Of a stretch of DNA of 10,120 nt, positions 1 through 6,803 are shown piece after piece. The notes beneath the pieces were generated by a model. That model was given only the letters and a program-made list of their open reading frames with translations, ran no database searches and had not been told where the DNA came from. Numbering within the stretch: the stretch's first letter is position 1; each line of letters begins with the position of its first letter. This stretch comes from MGNI01 sp964353875 (GTDB lineage Bacteria > Chloroflexota > Anaerolineae > Anaerolineales > E44-bin32): contig CAYGXU010000116.1 of NCBI GenBank assembly GCA_964353875.1, positions 1 to 10,120 on the forward strand. The letters run 5' to 3'. A program made the translations under genes and the position numbers.

Positions 1-351
1 TGGACTGTCGCGGCGAATGCCGTATACCCCGATGAAGCCTTTAAGCTGATCCTGGAGTTGACGAGCACAGACTTCCTGAGCAAAATGTGGGCGCTTCCTG
101 GACACTCCGTCCCCTCCCGCCGATCCGCAGCCCAATCCATCCTGCAATTGGAAGGTGCGGATTACCAGTACGTACTTAATGCGATGGAGTACGCGCGTGG
201 CTTCCGCCCCAATGTCCCTGGTGCATTTGAGGCATTCTTTAACGCCCTTCAGTTTACAAATGGCGTTTTTGCCGGGACCTATACCGTCGAGGATGGTTAC
301 AAGCAGGCTGAAGAGGCAGCCAATGCTGTCTTTACACGCGGCGCTCAATAA
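1..351 (+). CDS. Extracellular solute-binding protein of an ABC importer (3' end only)
   Basis: The frame is open from base 1 to the TAA at 349-351, giving the last 116 residues of a protein whose start lies outside the window. The segment is rich in Ala, Tyr, Phe and Gln and ends in an amphipathic helix with 'YTVEDGYKQAEEAANAVF'. That is the usual C-terminus of family 1 (CUT1) sugar-binding proteins, where the last helices close the second lobe. The segment 'ALPGHSVPSRRSAAQS' also matches the conserved late region of these proteins, where a short Pro-Ser-Arg stretch follows the hinge. The protein would be exported, usually as a lipoprotein, and deliver substrate to the two permeases encoded just downstream. 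The TTG at 58 is an internal codon, not the start. The substrate cannot be read from this fragment. Family assignment rests on C-terminal pattern plus the permease neighbours. Confidence 0.85.
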   Translation, partial: WTVAANAVYPDEAFKLILELTSTDFLSKMWALPGHSVPSRRSAAQSILQLEGADYQYVLNAMEYARGFRPNVPGAFEAFFNALQFTNGVFAGTYTVEDGYKQAEEAANAVFTRGAQ

Positions 352-375
352 GACCACAAAATAGACCAAATAGAC

Positions 376-399
376 GAGGACCCCCTCCTGGGGGTCCTC
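376..399 (+). terminator. Intercistronic hairpin between binding protein and permeases
   Basis: A perfect 10-bp inverted repeat (gaggaccccc / gggggtcctc) encloses a four-base TCCT loop, starting 24 bases after the binding-protein stop. The only T-run (417-421) lies 17 bases beyond the stem, so it is not a textbook intrinsic terminator. Similar hairpins between binding-protein and permease genes, as in malE-malF, allow more binding protein than permease by partial termination or by protecting the upstream mRNA from 3' decay. Which of these applies here is inference. Confidence 0.65.
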
Positions 400-469
400 A
401 ATATATAAATCAGCTCTTTTTATGCCTATTATTACGATACTCTCATTACCGACTTAAATAAAGGCGATC

Positions 470-1456
470 ATGATGTCAGTTGAGATGGCAGAGAAGCCAG
501 TTAGATCAGAATCAGAAGGAAAAAGTATCCGGCAAAAAATGACGAAAAGAAGGAGGCAGCAGGAGAAGATCGGTCCCCTCGCCCGTCATCGTGAACGGTG
601 GTTCTACTTATTGATTTCGCCCTGGATCATCGGTTTCATCCTCTTTCAAGCGGGACCAATCCTGGGGGCAGGGCTCCTTTCCGTCGTTAATTTCAGTTTC
701 TTGCGAGGCATCCAATGGATAGGCTTTGAGAACTATATCAGCCTGACGAAAGATCCACTCGTTGCCAAGACATTGACGAATACGCTCTATTACACTTTTG
801 TTAGTGTCCCTTTAGGTCTCATAACAGCTTTTGTATTGGCTTTTTTCCTCAATCAGAAGATTCGAGGAATGAATATCTTTCGCACTATCTTTTTTCTGCC
901 ATCGGTGATCCAGGGCGTTGCTGTTTATATGCTTTGGGGATGGATTTTCAATCCGAAATTTGGATTGATCAACAATTTGTTGAAGTTTATTGGGATTAAT
1001 GGGCCGGGCTGGCTCTATAATGAAAAGTGGGCCATGCCAACTCTCATCTTGATGAGTGTTTGGGGGGTGGGTTGGATGATGCTAATTTACCTGGCCGGTT
1101 TGCAGGACATCCCTCAAGAATTGTATGAAGCCAGCGAGCTGGATGGAGCCAACGGGTGGCAGAAATTACGCTATATCACGATCCCATTGATCTCCCCTGT
1201 AACGTTCTTTCTTTTCATCACCAGCATCATTGGTTCCATGCAGGTTTTTGCTCCAGCCTACGTGCTTACGCGTGGAGGCCCTGCCTATGCAACAACGACC
1301 ATTGCCCTCCTGATCTACTTTGCTGCATTCTTATGGGATAGGATGGGCTATGGGGCAGCGCTGGCGATGCTATTATTCCTCTTCATTATGATCATTACCT
1401 TGATCCAGTTTGGCGTGGCGAAGCGATGGGTATACTACGCCTCGGAGGTTGAGTAA
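470..1456 (+). CDS. CUT1-family ABC sugar importer permease, MalF/UgpA type
   Basis: A 328-residue inner-membrane permease, normal length for the family. The N-terminal 43 residues are strongly basic (KRRRQQEK region) and cytoplasmic, followed by about six hydrophobic spans near residues 44-74, 104-127, 138-160, 188-210, 242-262 and 293-316. The EAA loop that docks on the ATPase is clear at residues 220-239 (EASELDGANGWQ followed by KLRYITIP). The 'LTRGGPAYATTT' stretch at 266-277 is typical of the MalF/UgpA partner. The start is the first ATG of an ATG-ATG pair, with AAGG at 461-464. The stop TAA overlaps the ATG of the next permease, so the two are translationally coupled. It would form a heterodimeric channel with that protein and receive substrate from the binding protein upstream. 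The second ATG (473) is an equally possible start. The transported compound is unknown. Confidence 0.93.
   Translation: MMSVEMAEKPVRSESEGKSIRQKMTKRRRQQEKIGPLARHRERWFYLLISPWIIGFILFQAGPILGAGLLSVVNFSFLRGIQWIGFENYISLTKDPLVAKTLTNTLYYTFVSVPLGLITAFVLAFFLNQKIRGMNIFRTIFFLPSVIQGVAVYMLWGWIFNPKFGLINNLLKFIGINGPGWLYNEKWAMPTLILMSVWGVGWMMLIYLAGLQDIPQELYEASELDGANGWQKLRYITIPLISPVTFFLFITSIIGSMQVFAPAYVLTRGGPAYATTTIALLIYFAAFLWDRMGYGAALAMLLFLFIMIITLIQFGVAKRWVYYASEVE
1444..1448 (+). promoter_or_regulatory. Ribosome binding site inside the first permease gene
   Basis: GGAGG lies seven bases before the ATG at 1456, inside the end of the upstream permease gene. With the TAATG junction it supports coupled translation of the two permeases. 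Confidence 0.7.
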
Positions 1457-2340
1457 TGAACGTTGACTTCCCCAAAACGGCTCAACCGGCTTTTCTCCAG
1501 CGCAAATCGGTTCTCGCTTTCATTCAGCGCTCCCTGGCTTATTTTTTCCTGGGATTGTTCTCGCTGGTTTTTTTAATCCCCTTCCTGTGGATGGTATCCA
1601 CCGCATTTAAAGACCCAGGCTTAATTTATAAGTCTCCGCCAATTTGGATTCCTCCCGAAATCACATTGCAGAATTTTAAGCGCGGTCTTGAACTTATGCT
1701 CCCAAGCTTTGAGCGACTTTTCTTTAATTCGAGTCTCATCACTGTCTTAAGTATGACAGGCGCGATCTTTTCCTCGTCATTGGTTGGATTTTCGTTCGCT
1801 GTTTTCAAGGCTCGCGGAAAAAATGCACTCTTTACCCTCATGTTGGCGACTTTAATGGTGCCGATGCCGGTTACGTTAATTCCGCAATTTTTGCTCTTCA
1901 CGAAATTAAATTGGGTAGATACCTGGCTGCCTCTCATCGTGCCTCATTTCTTCGCAGGAGCCTTTTTTGTATTCATGTTTCGCCAATTCTTTGGGACCAT
2001 CCCAAGGGAATTGTATGACAGTGGAGAATTGGATGGCTGTTCGCCTTTTGGTTTGTACTGGCGTATCGCCGTCCCACTTGCCAAACCCGCTTTTGCCACA
2101 GCAGCTATCTTCAGTTTTCTCGGTTCCTGGAACGACCTCTTGGTCCCGCTTGTATACTTGAATGATCTGAACAAATTCACCCTGGCCTTGGGCTTGGCCA
2201 ACTTCCAGGCGACTAATTACACCCTGCTTCAATATTTGATGCCCATGGCAATTTTAGGCCTCATCCCTGTGCTCACCTTATTCTTTCTTGCACAGAAATA
2301 TTTCGTACAAGGCATTGTCACTACAGGGATGAAAGGGTAA
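1456..2340 (+). CDS. CUT1-family ABC sugar importer permease, MalG/UgpE type
   Basis: A 294-residue inner-membrane permease, usual length for MalG/UgpE-type partners. Hydrophobic spans lie near residues 28-50, 91-117, 124-146, 155-177, 208-230 and 262-284. The EAA loop is at 185-207, reading ELYDSGELDGCSP then FGLYWRIAVP. 'SWNDLLVPLVYL' (224-235) and the C-terminal 'QKYFVQGIVTTGMKG' (280-294) are hallmarks of this family. The start codon overlaps the stop of the first permease by one base. No ATP-binding subunit follows, so the transporter probably uses an ATPase encoded elsewhere, as is common for CUT1 systems. Together with the binding protein upstream it makes a three-gene importer module whose substrate cannot be deduced from sequence alone. 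Confidence 0.94.
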   Translation: MNVDFPKTAQPAFLQRKSVLAFIQRSLAYFFLGLFSLVFLIPFLWMVSTAFKDPGLIYKSPPIWIPPEITLQNFKRGLELMLPSFERLFFNSSLITVLSMTGAIFSSSLVGFSFAVFKARGKNALFTLMLATLMVPMPVTLIPQFLLFTKLNWVDTWLPLIVPHFFAGAFFVFMFRQFFGTIPRELYDSGELDGCSPFGLYWRIAVPLAKPAFATAAIFSFLGSWNDLLVPLVYLNDLNKFTLALGLANFQATNYTLLQYLMPMAILGLIPVLTLFFLAQKYFVQGIVTTGMKG

Positions 2341-2397
2341 TGCATCATTATTGGTCGAGGCAATTCGTCTCGTCTTAAGATTAATAGAAGTTCAACG

Positions 2398-2427
2398 GGG
2401 GACATCGGAACCAATGAGAATGTCCTC
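2398..2427 (+). other. Imperfect hairpin between permease and amidohydrolase genes
   Basis: GGGGACAT (2398-2405) can pair with ATGTCCTC (2420-2427) through eight pairs including one G-U, around a 14-base loop. It sits in the 114-base gap between the second permease and the amidohydrolase. No T-run follows. It may be an RNA processing or attenuation element, an operator, or chance. Confidence 0.3.
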
Positions 2428-2454
2428 TATTAGTTATTATTCCGGAGTGACTGG

Positions 2455-3876
2455 ATGAAAATCATCATTCGGGGCGGGGTGCTATTTACGCTGAATGTAT
2501 CCGGCACAATCCTCAAAGGCGCGGATTTATATATCGAATCGGGAAAAATCGTGGCGATAGCGCCCAAACATCCTCCGTTCCCACTAGAGGCCGCAGATAA
2601 AATCATTGATGCCTCAGGCTGTCATGTGCTGCCCGGTTTTGTCAATGCCCATGGTCATCTGGATTTGGGATTGTTCCGTGGTCTGGGTGAGTTCGTACCA
2701 GGGCTACCTTGGAATGAGTTCTTCAATCGACAGGCTATGCTGGCGAGGCATCTTGGTGAAGAGGAATATATCTTAGGCGTGAAGTTGCTCATTGCCGAGA
2801 TGATTCGCGCCGGGATTACCAGTTTCGCCGATGTCCGTCATGAGGGTCCAGGTGCGCTTCCGCTTCTCGATCCCATTGCCCAGGCAGTCATGAACACGGG
2901 CATGCGCGCCGTCCTAAGCCCTCAGGCCTTTGGATATGTCAATACCGGGGGTACAAGTCTGAAGTACGATCGGTCTGAAGTCGATCGTACCATGCAGGTC
3001 AGCCTCGATTTCGCCAGCAAATGGCAGGGTGCAGGCGATGGACGCATCACCACGATGTTGGGATTGGCCAATCCTCCCGTGCCGATGCGATATGAATTAG
3101 AGTTGCTGGAAAAGGCTGTAAATCAGACGGGTCTTCCTATCCAAATGCATTTGGCAGAGATCGCATTAGAAATTATGGAATGGGAGGAGTTGTATGGCAA
3201 AGGACCGGTGAAAGTGTTCGAGGAGTGCGGTCTTCTGGAACATCATATTCTGGCCGGTAATGTTGTCTTTCTGGACAAAGAGGATGTGACCATTCTTCGC
3301 AATTTCCCCTTCCATGCCAGCACCTGTCCTCAGAATTGCTGCAAGTTGACCCTTGGGATGCTCGACATCCCACTATTGTTGGAGCATGGAGTGAATGTCT
3401 GTCTGGGGACCAATGAAGTGGTATCCAATAATAATTTGGATATGGCGGAAGAGATGCGCTTTGCTGCGCTCTATCACAAAATGCAACGAAAGGACCCTTC
3501 TGTGCTCTGGGGTGATCAACCACTTCGATTGATTACAGAGCGGGGAGGTCGGGCACTGGCGACGCAGGTGGGCGTTCTTGAAGTGGGACGGCCTGCAGAT
3601 ATCATCCTGATGGAAGCAACTGGTCCACATATGGTCCCCGCCCACGATCCCTTGGCTAATCTCATCTATGCCTCCTCCGCTGCGGATACGCGTACGGTGA
3701 TCATCGATGGCAGGGTAGTCATGGAAGAACGAAAAATCCTCACCTTCGATGAATACGAGGTCATCCGCGAATTAGAAAGGAGATTGGAGCCTCTACGCGC
3801 CGAGCTGCCAGTTGTAAAACCAGGGATATCCGATCGGATCTTTGAACTCCGCTGGGAGGTGGATCGAGAGCCATAA
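2455..3876 (+). CDS. ATZ/TRZ-type amidohydrolase with substituted active-site residues
   Basis: A 473-residue cytoplasmic protein of the metal-dependent amidohydrolase superfamily. It is closest in pattern to the ATZ/TRZ, S-adenosylhomocysteine deaminase and cytosine deaminase-like group. The N-terminal beta domain is followed by the barrel signature 'GFVNAHGHLDLGLFRG' (61-76) with metal ligands H66 and H68. 'MHLAE' (231-235) supplies H232 and E235. The C-terminal 'GRPADIILME' (378-387) is the usual closing strand. Three family-invariant positions are changed: the late 'AHC' histidine is Gly (AGN, G268), the His of 'HCPxSN' is Thr (T290), and the Asp of 'LGTDG' is Asn (LGTNE, N320). The surrounding SNNNLDM is intact, which argues against misalignment. 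Canonical hydrolytic deamination is therefore doubtful; it may be inactive, regulatory, or use altered chemistry. Start ATG has GGAG (2444-2447) seven bases upstream. The frame is intact, so it is not an obvious pseudogene. Confidence 0.88.
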   Translation: MKIIIRGGVLFTLNVSGTILKGADLYIESGKIVAIAPKHPPFPLEAADKIIDASGCHVLPGFVNAHGHLDLGLFRGLGEFVPGLPWNEFFNRQAMLARHLGEEEYILGVKLLIAEMIRAGITSFADVRHEGPGALPLLDPIAQAVMNTGMRAVLSPQAFGYVNTGGTSLKYDRSEVDRTMQVSLDFASKWQGAGDGRITTMLGLANPPVPMRYELELLEKAVNQTGLPIQMHLAEIALEIMEWEELYGKGPVKVFEECGLLEHHILAGNVVFLDKEDVTILRNFPFHASTCPQNCCKLTLGMLDIPLLLEHGVNVCLGTNEVVSNNNLDMAEEMRFAALYHKMQRKDPSVLWGDQPLRLITERGGRALATQVGVLEVGRPADIILMEATGPHMVPAHDPLANLIYASSAADTRTVIIDGRVVMEERKILTFDEYEVIRELERRLEPLRAELPVVKPGISDRIFELRWEVDREP

Positions 3877-3921
3877 AGCAGGGAATTGAATAATGATTCT
3901 CGATGGATAGAAGATCGAGAA
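3863..3921 (+). other. Three ATCGAGA/TCTCGAT half-sites forming alternative hairpins
   Basis: TTCTCGAT (3897-3904) is a perfect 8-bp complement of ATCGAGAA (3914-3921) across a 9-base loop. The same segment also pairs with ATCGAGAG (3863-3870), inside the 3' end of the amidohydrolase gene, through seven pairs plus a G-U. The two hairpins exclude each other. This lies in the 125-base leader of the URO-D-like gene and could be an operator cluster or attenuator; no T-run follows. Function is speculative. Confidence 0.3.
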
Positions 3922-3991
3922 GAGCACAAAACCCCAGATTGTCTCTTATCTGGCTCATCACGACTTTCCGAGATCATATTGTCGGACTTTC

Positions 3992-3996
3992 AAGGA
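3992..3996 (+). promoter_or_regulatory. Ribosome binding site that sets the URO-D-like gene start
   Basis: AAGGA lies five bases before the ATG at 4002. The upstream in-frame ATG at 3903 has no such site, and the 33 residues it would add look unlike the family, so 4002 is preferred. Confidence 0.6.
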
Positions 3997-4001
3997 ATTG
4001 C

Positions 4002-5093
4002 ATGTTTACATTAAAAGAATGGCCATGGAAACCCAATCCGGATTACACTCGCACCGAGAGGGCATTACGCAGGCAGGGGGATTGCCATCATGTGCCTCTT
4101 ATGGAGATCGCAGCTGACCCTGAGGTCATCGCTGCTGTTCTTGGAGAATCCATCATTCCAGAAGGGGATGATCTTGAAATTAAACATTGTGCTCTGGATC
4201 AGAGAATTCGTTTTTCTCATCGACTTGGCTTCGATGTCCTATGTCAAGGCGCAGAATTGCCCTTACCTGAATTGCTCCGATTGGAGGCAGGTGACACGGC
4301 TTACCTGGCCAGAGCAGCACGTCATTGGGCGGATGAGAAATCCGGTGCGATCACGAATTGGGAGGAATTCGATCACTATCCTTGGCCGAATTCTGTAGAT
4401 GCTAATTACGAACCAATAGAATATCTGATTAATCATCTTCCTGAGGGGATGGCGCTGATTGTAGGGGTCACGGGCATATTTGAACCGCTGATGTATCTCA
4501 TGGGGTTGGAAACCCTGGCATTGCTTCTTTATGATGATCCTGAACTGATCCAGGCCATTTGCGATAAGATCAGCGAGATCTTCCTGCCTGTAGCTCGTTC
4601 TCTCGTTCAGATGGACAAGGTCATCGGTCTCACGACTTCGGACGATATGGGTCACAAGACGGGGACATTGATCGCTCCCCAGTTCTTGCGGAAATATGTT
4701 TTTCCGTATCAAAAAGAGCTGGTTGCCTATGCACATGAACAGGATTTGCCATTCATGCTCCATAGTTGCGGCCAATTAGACGGCATCATGAAAGATCTCA
4801 TTGAAGATATCAAGGTTGACGCCATTCATTCTTTTCAAGATGTGATCGAATCGGTGGAATCTTTTTCAAAGCGATATTCGGATCGGATTGCAATCGTCGG
4901 GGGTGTGGATGTTGATCTGCTTGCACGCGGTTCAGTGGAACAGATTCGCATACGGACACGTCAAATCCTGGAAGCCTGTGCACCCAGCAGGGCCTACATC
5001 TTAGGCAGCGGTAATAGCATCGCCAATTACATCCCTGTGCAAAATTTCCTGGCGATGTTCGATGAAGGTTGGCGTTTTAATCTGTCTTTATGA
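4002..5093 (+). CDS. Uroporphyrinogen decarboxylase-like protein (MtaA/CmuA-type methyltransferase fold)
   Basis: A 363-residue cytoplasmic protein of the URO-D superfamily, which includes haem-pathway HemE and the cobamide-dependent methyltransferases MtaA and CmuA. The 'SDDMGHKTG...PQFLRKYVFPYQK' region (213-237) and 'LHSCGQLDGIMKDL' (253-266) are typical of the non-HemE branch. H254 and C256 match the His-x-Cys zinc pair of MtaA. 'YILGSGNSIANYIPVQNFLAM' at 332-352 aligns with the C-terminal loop where MtaA has its third zinc ligand, a Cys; here it is S336. HemE activity is unlikely: the N-terminus lacks the usual HemE-type 'PVWxMRQAGRY' signature. Members of this branch often sit in sugar or methylated-compound operons with importers, as here, but no corrinoid-protein gene is in the window. 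The reaction is unknown; methyl transfer, demethylation or another role are possible. Confidence 0.88.
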   Translation: MFTLKEWPWKPNPDYTRTERALRRQGDCHHVPLMEIAADPEVIAAVLGESIIPEGDDLEIKHCALDQRIRFSHRLGFDVLCQGAELPLPELLRLEAGDTAYLARAARHWADEKSGAITNWEEFDHYPWPNSVDANYEPIEYLINHLPEGMALIVGVTGIFEPLMYLMGLETLALLLYDDPELIQAICDKISEIFLPVARSLVQMDKVIGLTTSDDMGHKTGTLIAPQFLRKYVFPYQKELVAYAHEQDLPFMLHSCGQLDGIMKDLIEDIKVDAIHSFQDVIESVESFSKRYSDRIAIVGGVDVDLLARGSVEQIRIRTRQILEACAPSRAYILGSGNSIANYIPVQNFLAMFDEGWRFNLSL

Positions 5094-5142
5094 GAATTGC
5101 GGAAAATGCATCATCTATTGCCTTCCGATAGAAATATTTCCA

Positions 5143-5172
5143 TTGACGTATTTTTCTTAGAAGATTCATAAC
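5143..5172 (+). promoter_or_regulatory. Weak sigma-70-like promoter candidate
   Basis: TTGACG (5143-5148, five of six matches) is followed after 18 bases by CATAAC (5167-5172, four of six). It lies about 210 bases before the first sulfatase-fold gene. Such matches are frequent by chance in AT-rich DNA, so this is tentative. Confidence 0.22.
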
Positions 5173-5368
5173 TTTTCGGGAATCTGCATAATAACAATGG
5201 ACTTCGGCTTTCTTCAGGATGAGTTCTTTTACCGACACAAACGAAATAGTATCAAATTTCGCATTTATTTTCTGTTTGGTTGAAGCAGTATTCGATCCGA
5301 AAGTATCAATCGGTTGCCCAATACCACCGGTCTGACTGACCTGCAAGCAGATAAAAGAAATCAGATCC

Positions 5369-5373
5369 AGAGG
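5369..5373 (+). promoter_or_regulatory. Ribosome binding site deciding the start of sulfatase-fold gene 1
   Basis: AGAGG precedes an ATG-ATG pair. Spacing is 3 bases to the first ATG (5377) and 6 to the second (5380), which favours the second. The arrangement is repeated almost exactly before the next gene at 6793-6804. Confidence 0.55.
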
Positions 5374-5379
5374 TCGATG

Positions 5380-6741
5380 ATGAACATTGTCGTCGTGATG
5401 TCAGATACACTCAGAAGGGATCACTTGCCCTGTTATGGGAACAATGATGTTATTGCGCCTAATATTAATGAGTTTGCGGAAAAGGGACTTATTTTCGAAG
5501 ATTGCAGAGCCGGGTCCTTTCCCACCATGCCAGCAAGGGCAGATTTGTTTACGGGTAGGTTCACCTATACAGAATATGATTGGGGCCCACTCCCGCAAAA
5601 TAGCAAACCGCTTGCTCAATGCCTTTCTGAAGCGGAATATCTCACGTGTGGATTTGTCGATACCCCTTTCCTGATAAGGAATGGGTATGGCTATGATCGC
5701 GGATTTGATGATTTTCTTTGGATTCGCGGTCAAGCGGGCATTGCCAGGCAGGATGTTGTTTCACAAAGGGTGACCGAAGAGGATTATTTTGCCCCGAAAA
5801 CTTTTCAAAGCGCGATACATTGGCTGGAACGTCATTACAAAGAAAACAATTTCTTTTTGTATATTGATACCTGGGACCCCCATGAACCCTGGGATCCTCC
5901 CGAATATTATGTCAAGTTATATGATCCTACTTATAATGGGGAATTGATTCACCCATGTTATTGGAATTGGCAGGAACAAGGATACAGTCAAAGGGATATC
6001 GAGATTGCGCATGCCTGTTATTGCGGGGAAATTACGATGGTCGATCGTTGGTTCGGCATCCTTTTGGATCGCCTGGAAACTTTAAATCTCTTATCCTCAA
6101 CAGCGGTTATTCTATTATCCGATCACGGCTTTTACTTTGGCGAACATGGCCTCTTCGGCAAAACACGTTTTCGGTGGGAGAACAACATACCTTTTGTTGA
6201 AGGGTTGTTAATGCGCGGATTAAATGGCTATCAATATCGTTCGCCTTTGCATAACGAAATTACACAAATCCCGTTGATCATGCAAATACCAGACGAGGTC
6301 GCACAACGCGTCCAAGGGCTATGTTGTATCCCCGATATTATGCCAACTATTTTAGAACTTGCAGGGATAACAATACCCTCTCAGGTACAGGCGCCTTCAC
6401 TCATCCCTTTAATACGGGGCGATAGCAAAAATATTCACGATATTGTCGTCACTTCGGCCTATTTAGAGAATGTCGGTTCTCAAACGAAAATTGTAGATGA
6501 TGTCGCCCGTGAGGTTAATGAATTATCGCCAAGTACGATAACGGACGGGGAATGGGATTTGCTTTATAGTGTCTACGGGGAATCCGTTGAACTCTATAAC
6601 CGGATTGAAGATCCAGGACATCATTTGAATCTTGTAAATGAGTTTCGGGTAAAAGCAGAGGAATTGCATGGGAAATATCTAAAATTATTATACGATCTCA
6701 AGATAGACAAGGACATCCTTGAACAAAGGCTCAGAATTTAA
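5380..6741 (+). CDS. Sulfatase-fold hydrolase (alkaline phosphatase superfamily), Thr-type, divergent copy
   Basis: A 453-residue protein with the sulfatase fold. It begins directly in the first core strand (MNIVVVMSDTLRRD), so there is no signal peptide and a cytoplasmic location is inferred. Recognisable sites: D9 of 'SDTLRRD' (metal), 'TMPARADLFTG' (49-59) at the nucleophile motif, 'DPHEPW' (166-171), 'SDHG' (D248, H249) for metal, and K261. Classical sulfatases have Cys or Ser in C/S-x-P-x-R, oxidised to formylglycine; here it is Thr49, so it cannot be a standard formylglycine sulfatase. Thr nucleophiles occur in superfamily relatives acting on phosphoesters, so a phosphodiesterase, phosphatase or transferase activity is an alternative. 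It lacks the roughly 40-residue insert and the conserved C-terminal tail of the next two paralogues, and is clearly AT-richer, suggesting a separate origin. The upstream extension of the frame has no convincing start. Confidence 0.88.
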   Translation: MNIVVVMSDTLRRDHLPCYGNNDVIAPNINEFAEKGLIFEDCRAGSFPTMPARADLFTGRFTYTEYDWGPLPQNSKPLAQCLSEAEYLTCGFVDTPFLIRNGYGYDRGFDDFLWIRGQAGIARQDVVSQRVTEEDYFAPKTFQSAIHWLERHYKENNFFLYIDTWDPHEPWDPPEYYVKLYDPTYNGELIHPCYWNWQEQGYSQRDIEIAHACYCGEITMVDRWFGILLDRLETLNLLSSTAVILLSDHGFYFGEHGLFGKTRFRWENNIPFVEGLLMRGLNGYQYRSPLHNEITQIPLIMQIPDEVAQRVQGLCCIPDIMPTILELAGITIPSQVQAPSLIPLIRGDSKNIHDIVVTSAYLENVGSQTKIVDDVAREVNELSPSTITDGEWDLLYSVYGESVELYNRIEDPGHHLNLVNEFRVKAEELHGKYLKLLYDLKIDKDILEQRLRI

Positions 6742-6803
6742 TTCCAGATTAGCTAATTCCAAAAAAAATTTCATTTTAATCTTATCCCTACTAGAGGTGC
6801 ATG
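6742..6803 (+). other. Short AT-rich spacer with a 10-base palindrome
   Basis: This 62-base spacer contains the perfect palindrome ATTAGCTAAT (6748-6757), then an A8 run. It offers no clear terminator, so gene 2 is probably co-transcribed with gene 1. The palindrome may be chance. Confidence 0.3.
6793..6797 (+). promoter_or_regulatory. Ribosome binding site deciding the start of sulfatase-fold gene 2
   Basis: AGAGG lies 3 bases before the ATG at 6801 and 6 before the ATG at 6804. The second gives normal spacing and a protein starting MNIILVVFDTLRKD, matching its paralogue. Confidence 0.55.

Larger units (their letters stand above)
5094..5379 (+). other. AT-rich 286-base gap before the sulfatase-fold genes
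   Basis: No + strand gene is visible. The stretch is AT-richer than the neighbouring genes and may hold a promoter for the downstream genes (see 5143-5172). Just before the next gene, GGTCTGACTGACC (5329-5341) is an imperfect palindrome that could be an operator. A TTG-started minus-strand frame of 89 codons (5346 down to 5077) lacks a Shine-Dalgarno site and runs into the URO-D-like gene, so it is not called as a gene. Confidence 0.4.

Noticed and set aside
3903..4001. N-terminal extension of 33 residues on the URO-D-like protein
   Set aside because: The ATG at 3903 lacks a ribosome site and overlaps the inverted repeat, whereas ATG 4002 has AAGGA five bases upstream.
4263..4775. Minus-strand open frame of 170 codons
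   Set aside because: It lies wholly inside the URO-D-like gene, whose protein has clear family motifs; it is the antisense shadow.
5077..5346. Minus-strand open frame of 89 codons with lysine-rich sequence in the gap before the sulfatase-fold genes
   Set aside because: It starts at TTG with no Shine-Dalgarno site, overlaps the 3' end of the URO-D-like gene, and I recognise no family in it; AT-rich spacers give such frames by chance.
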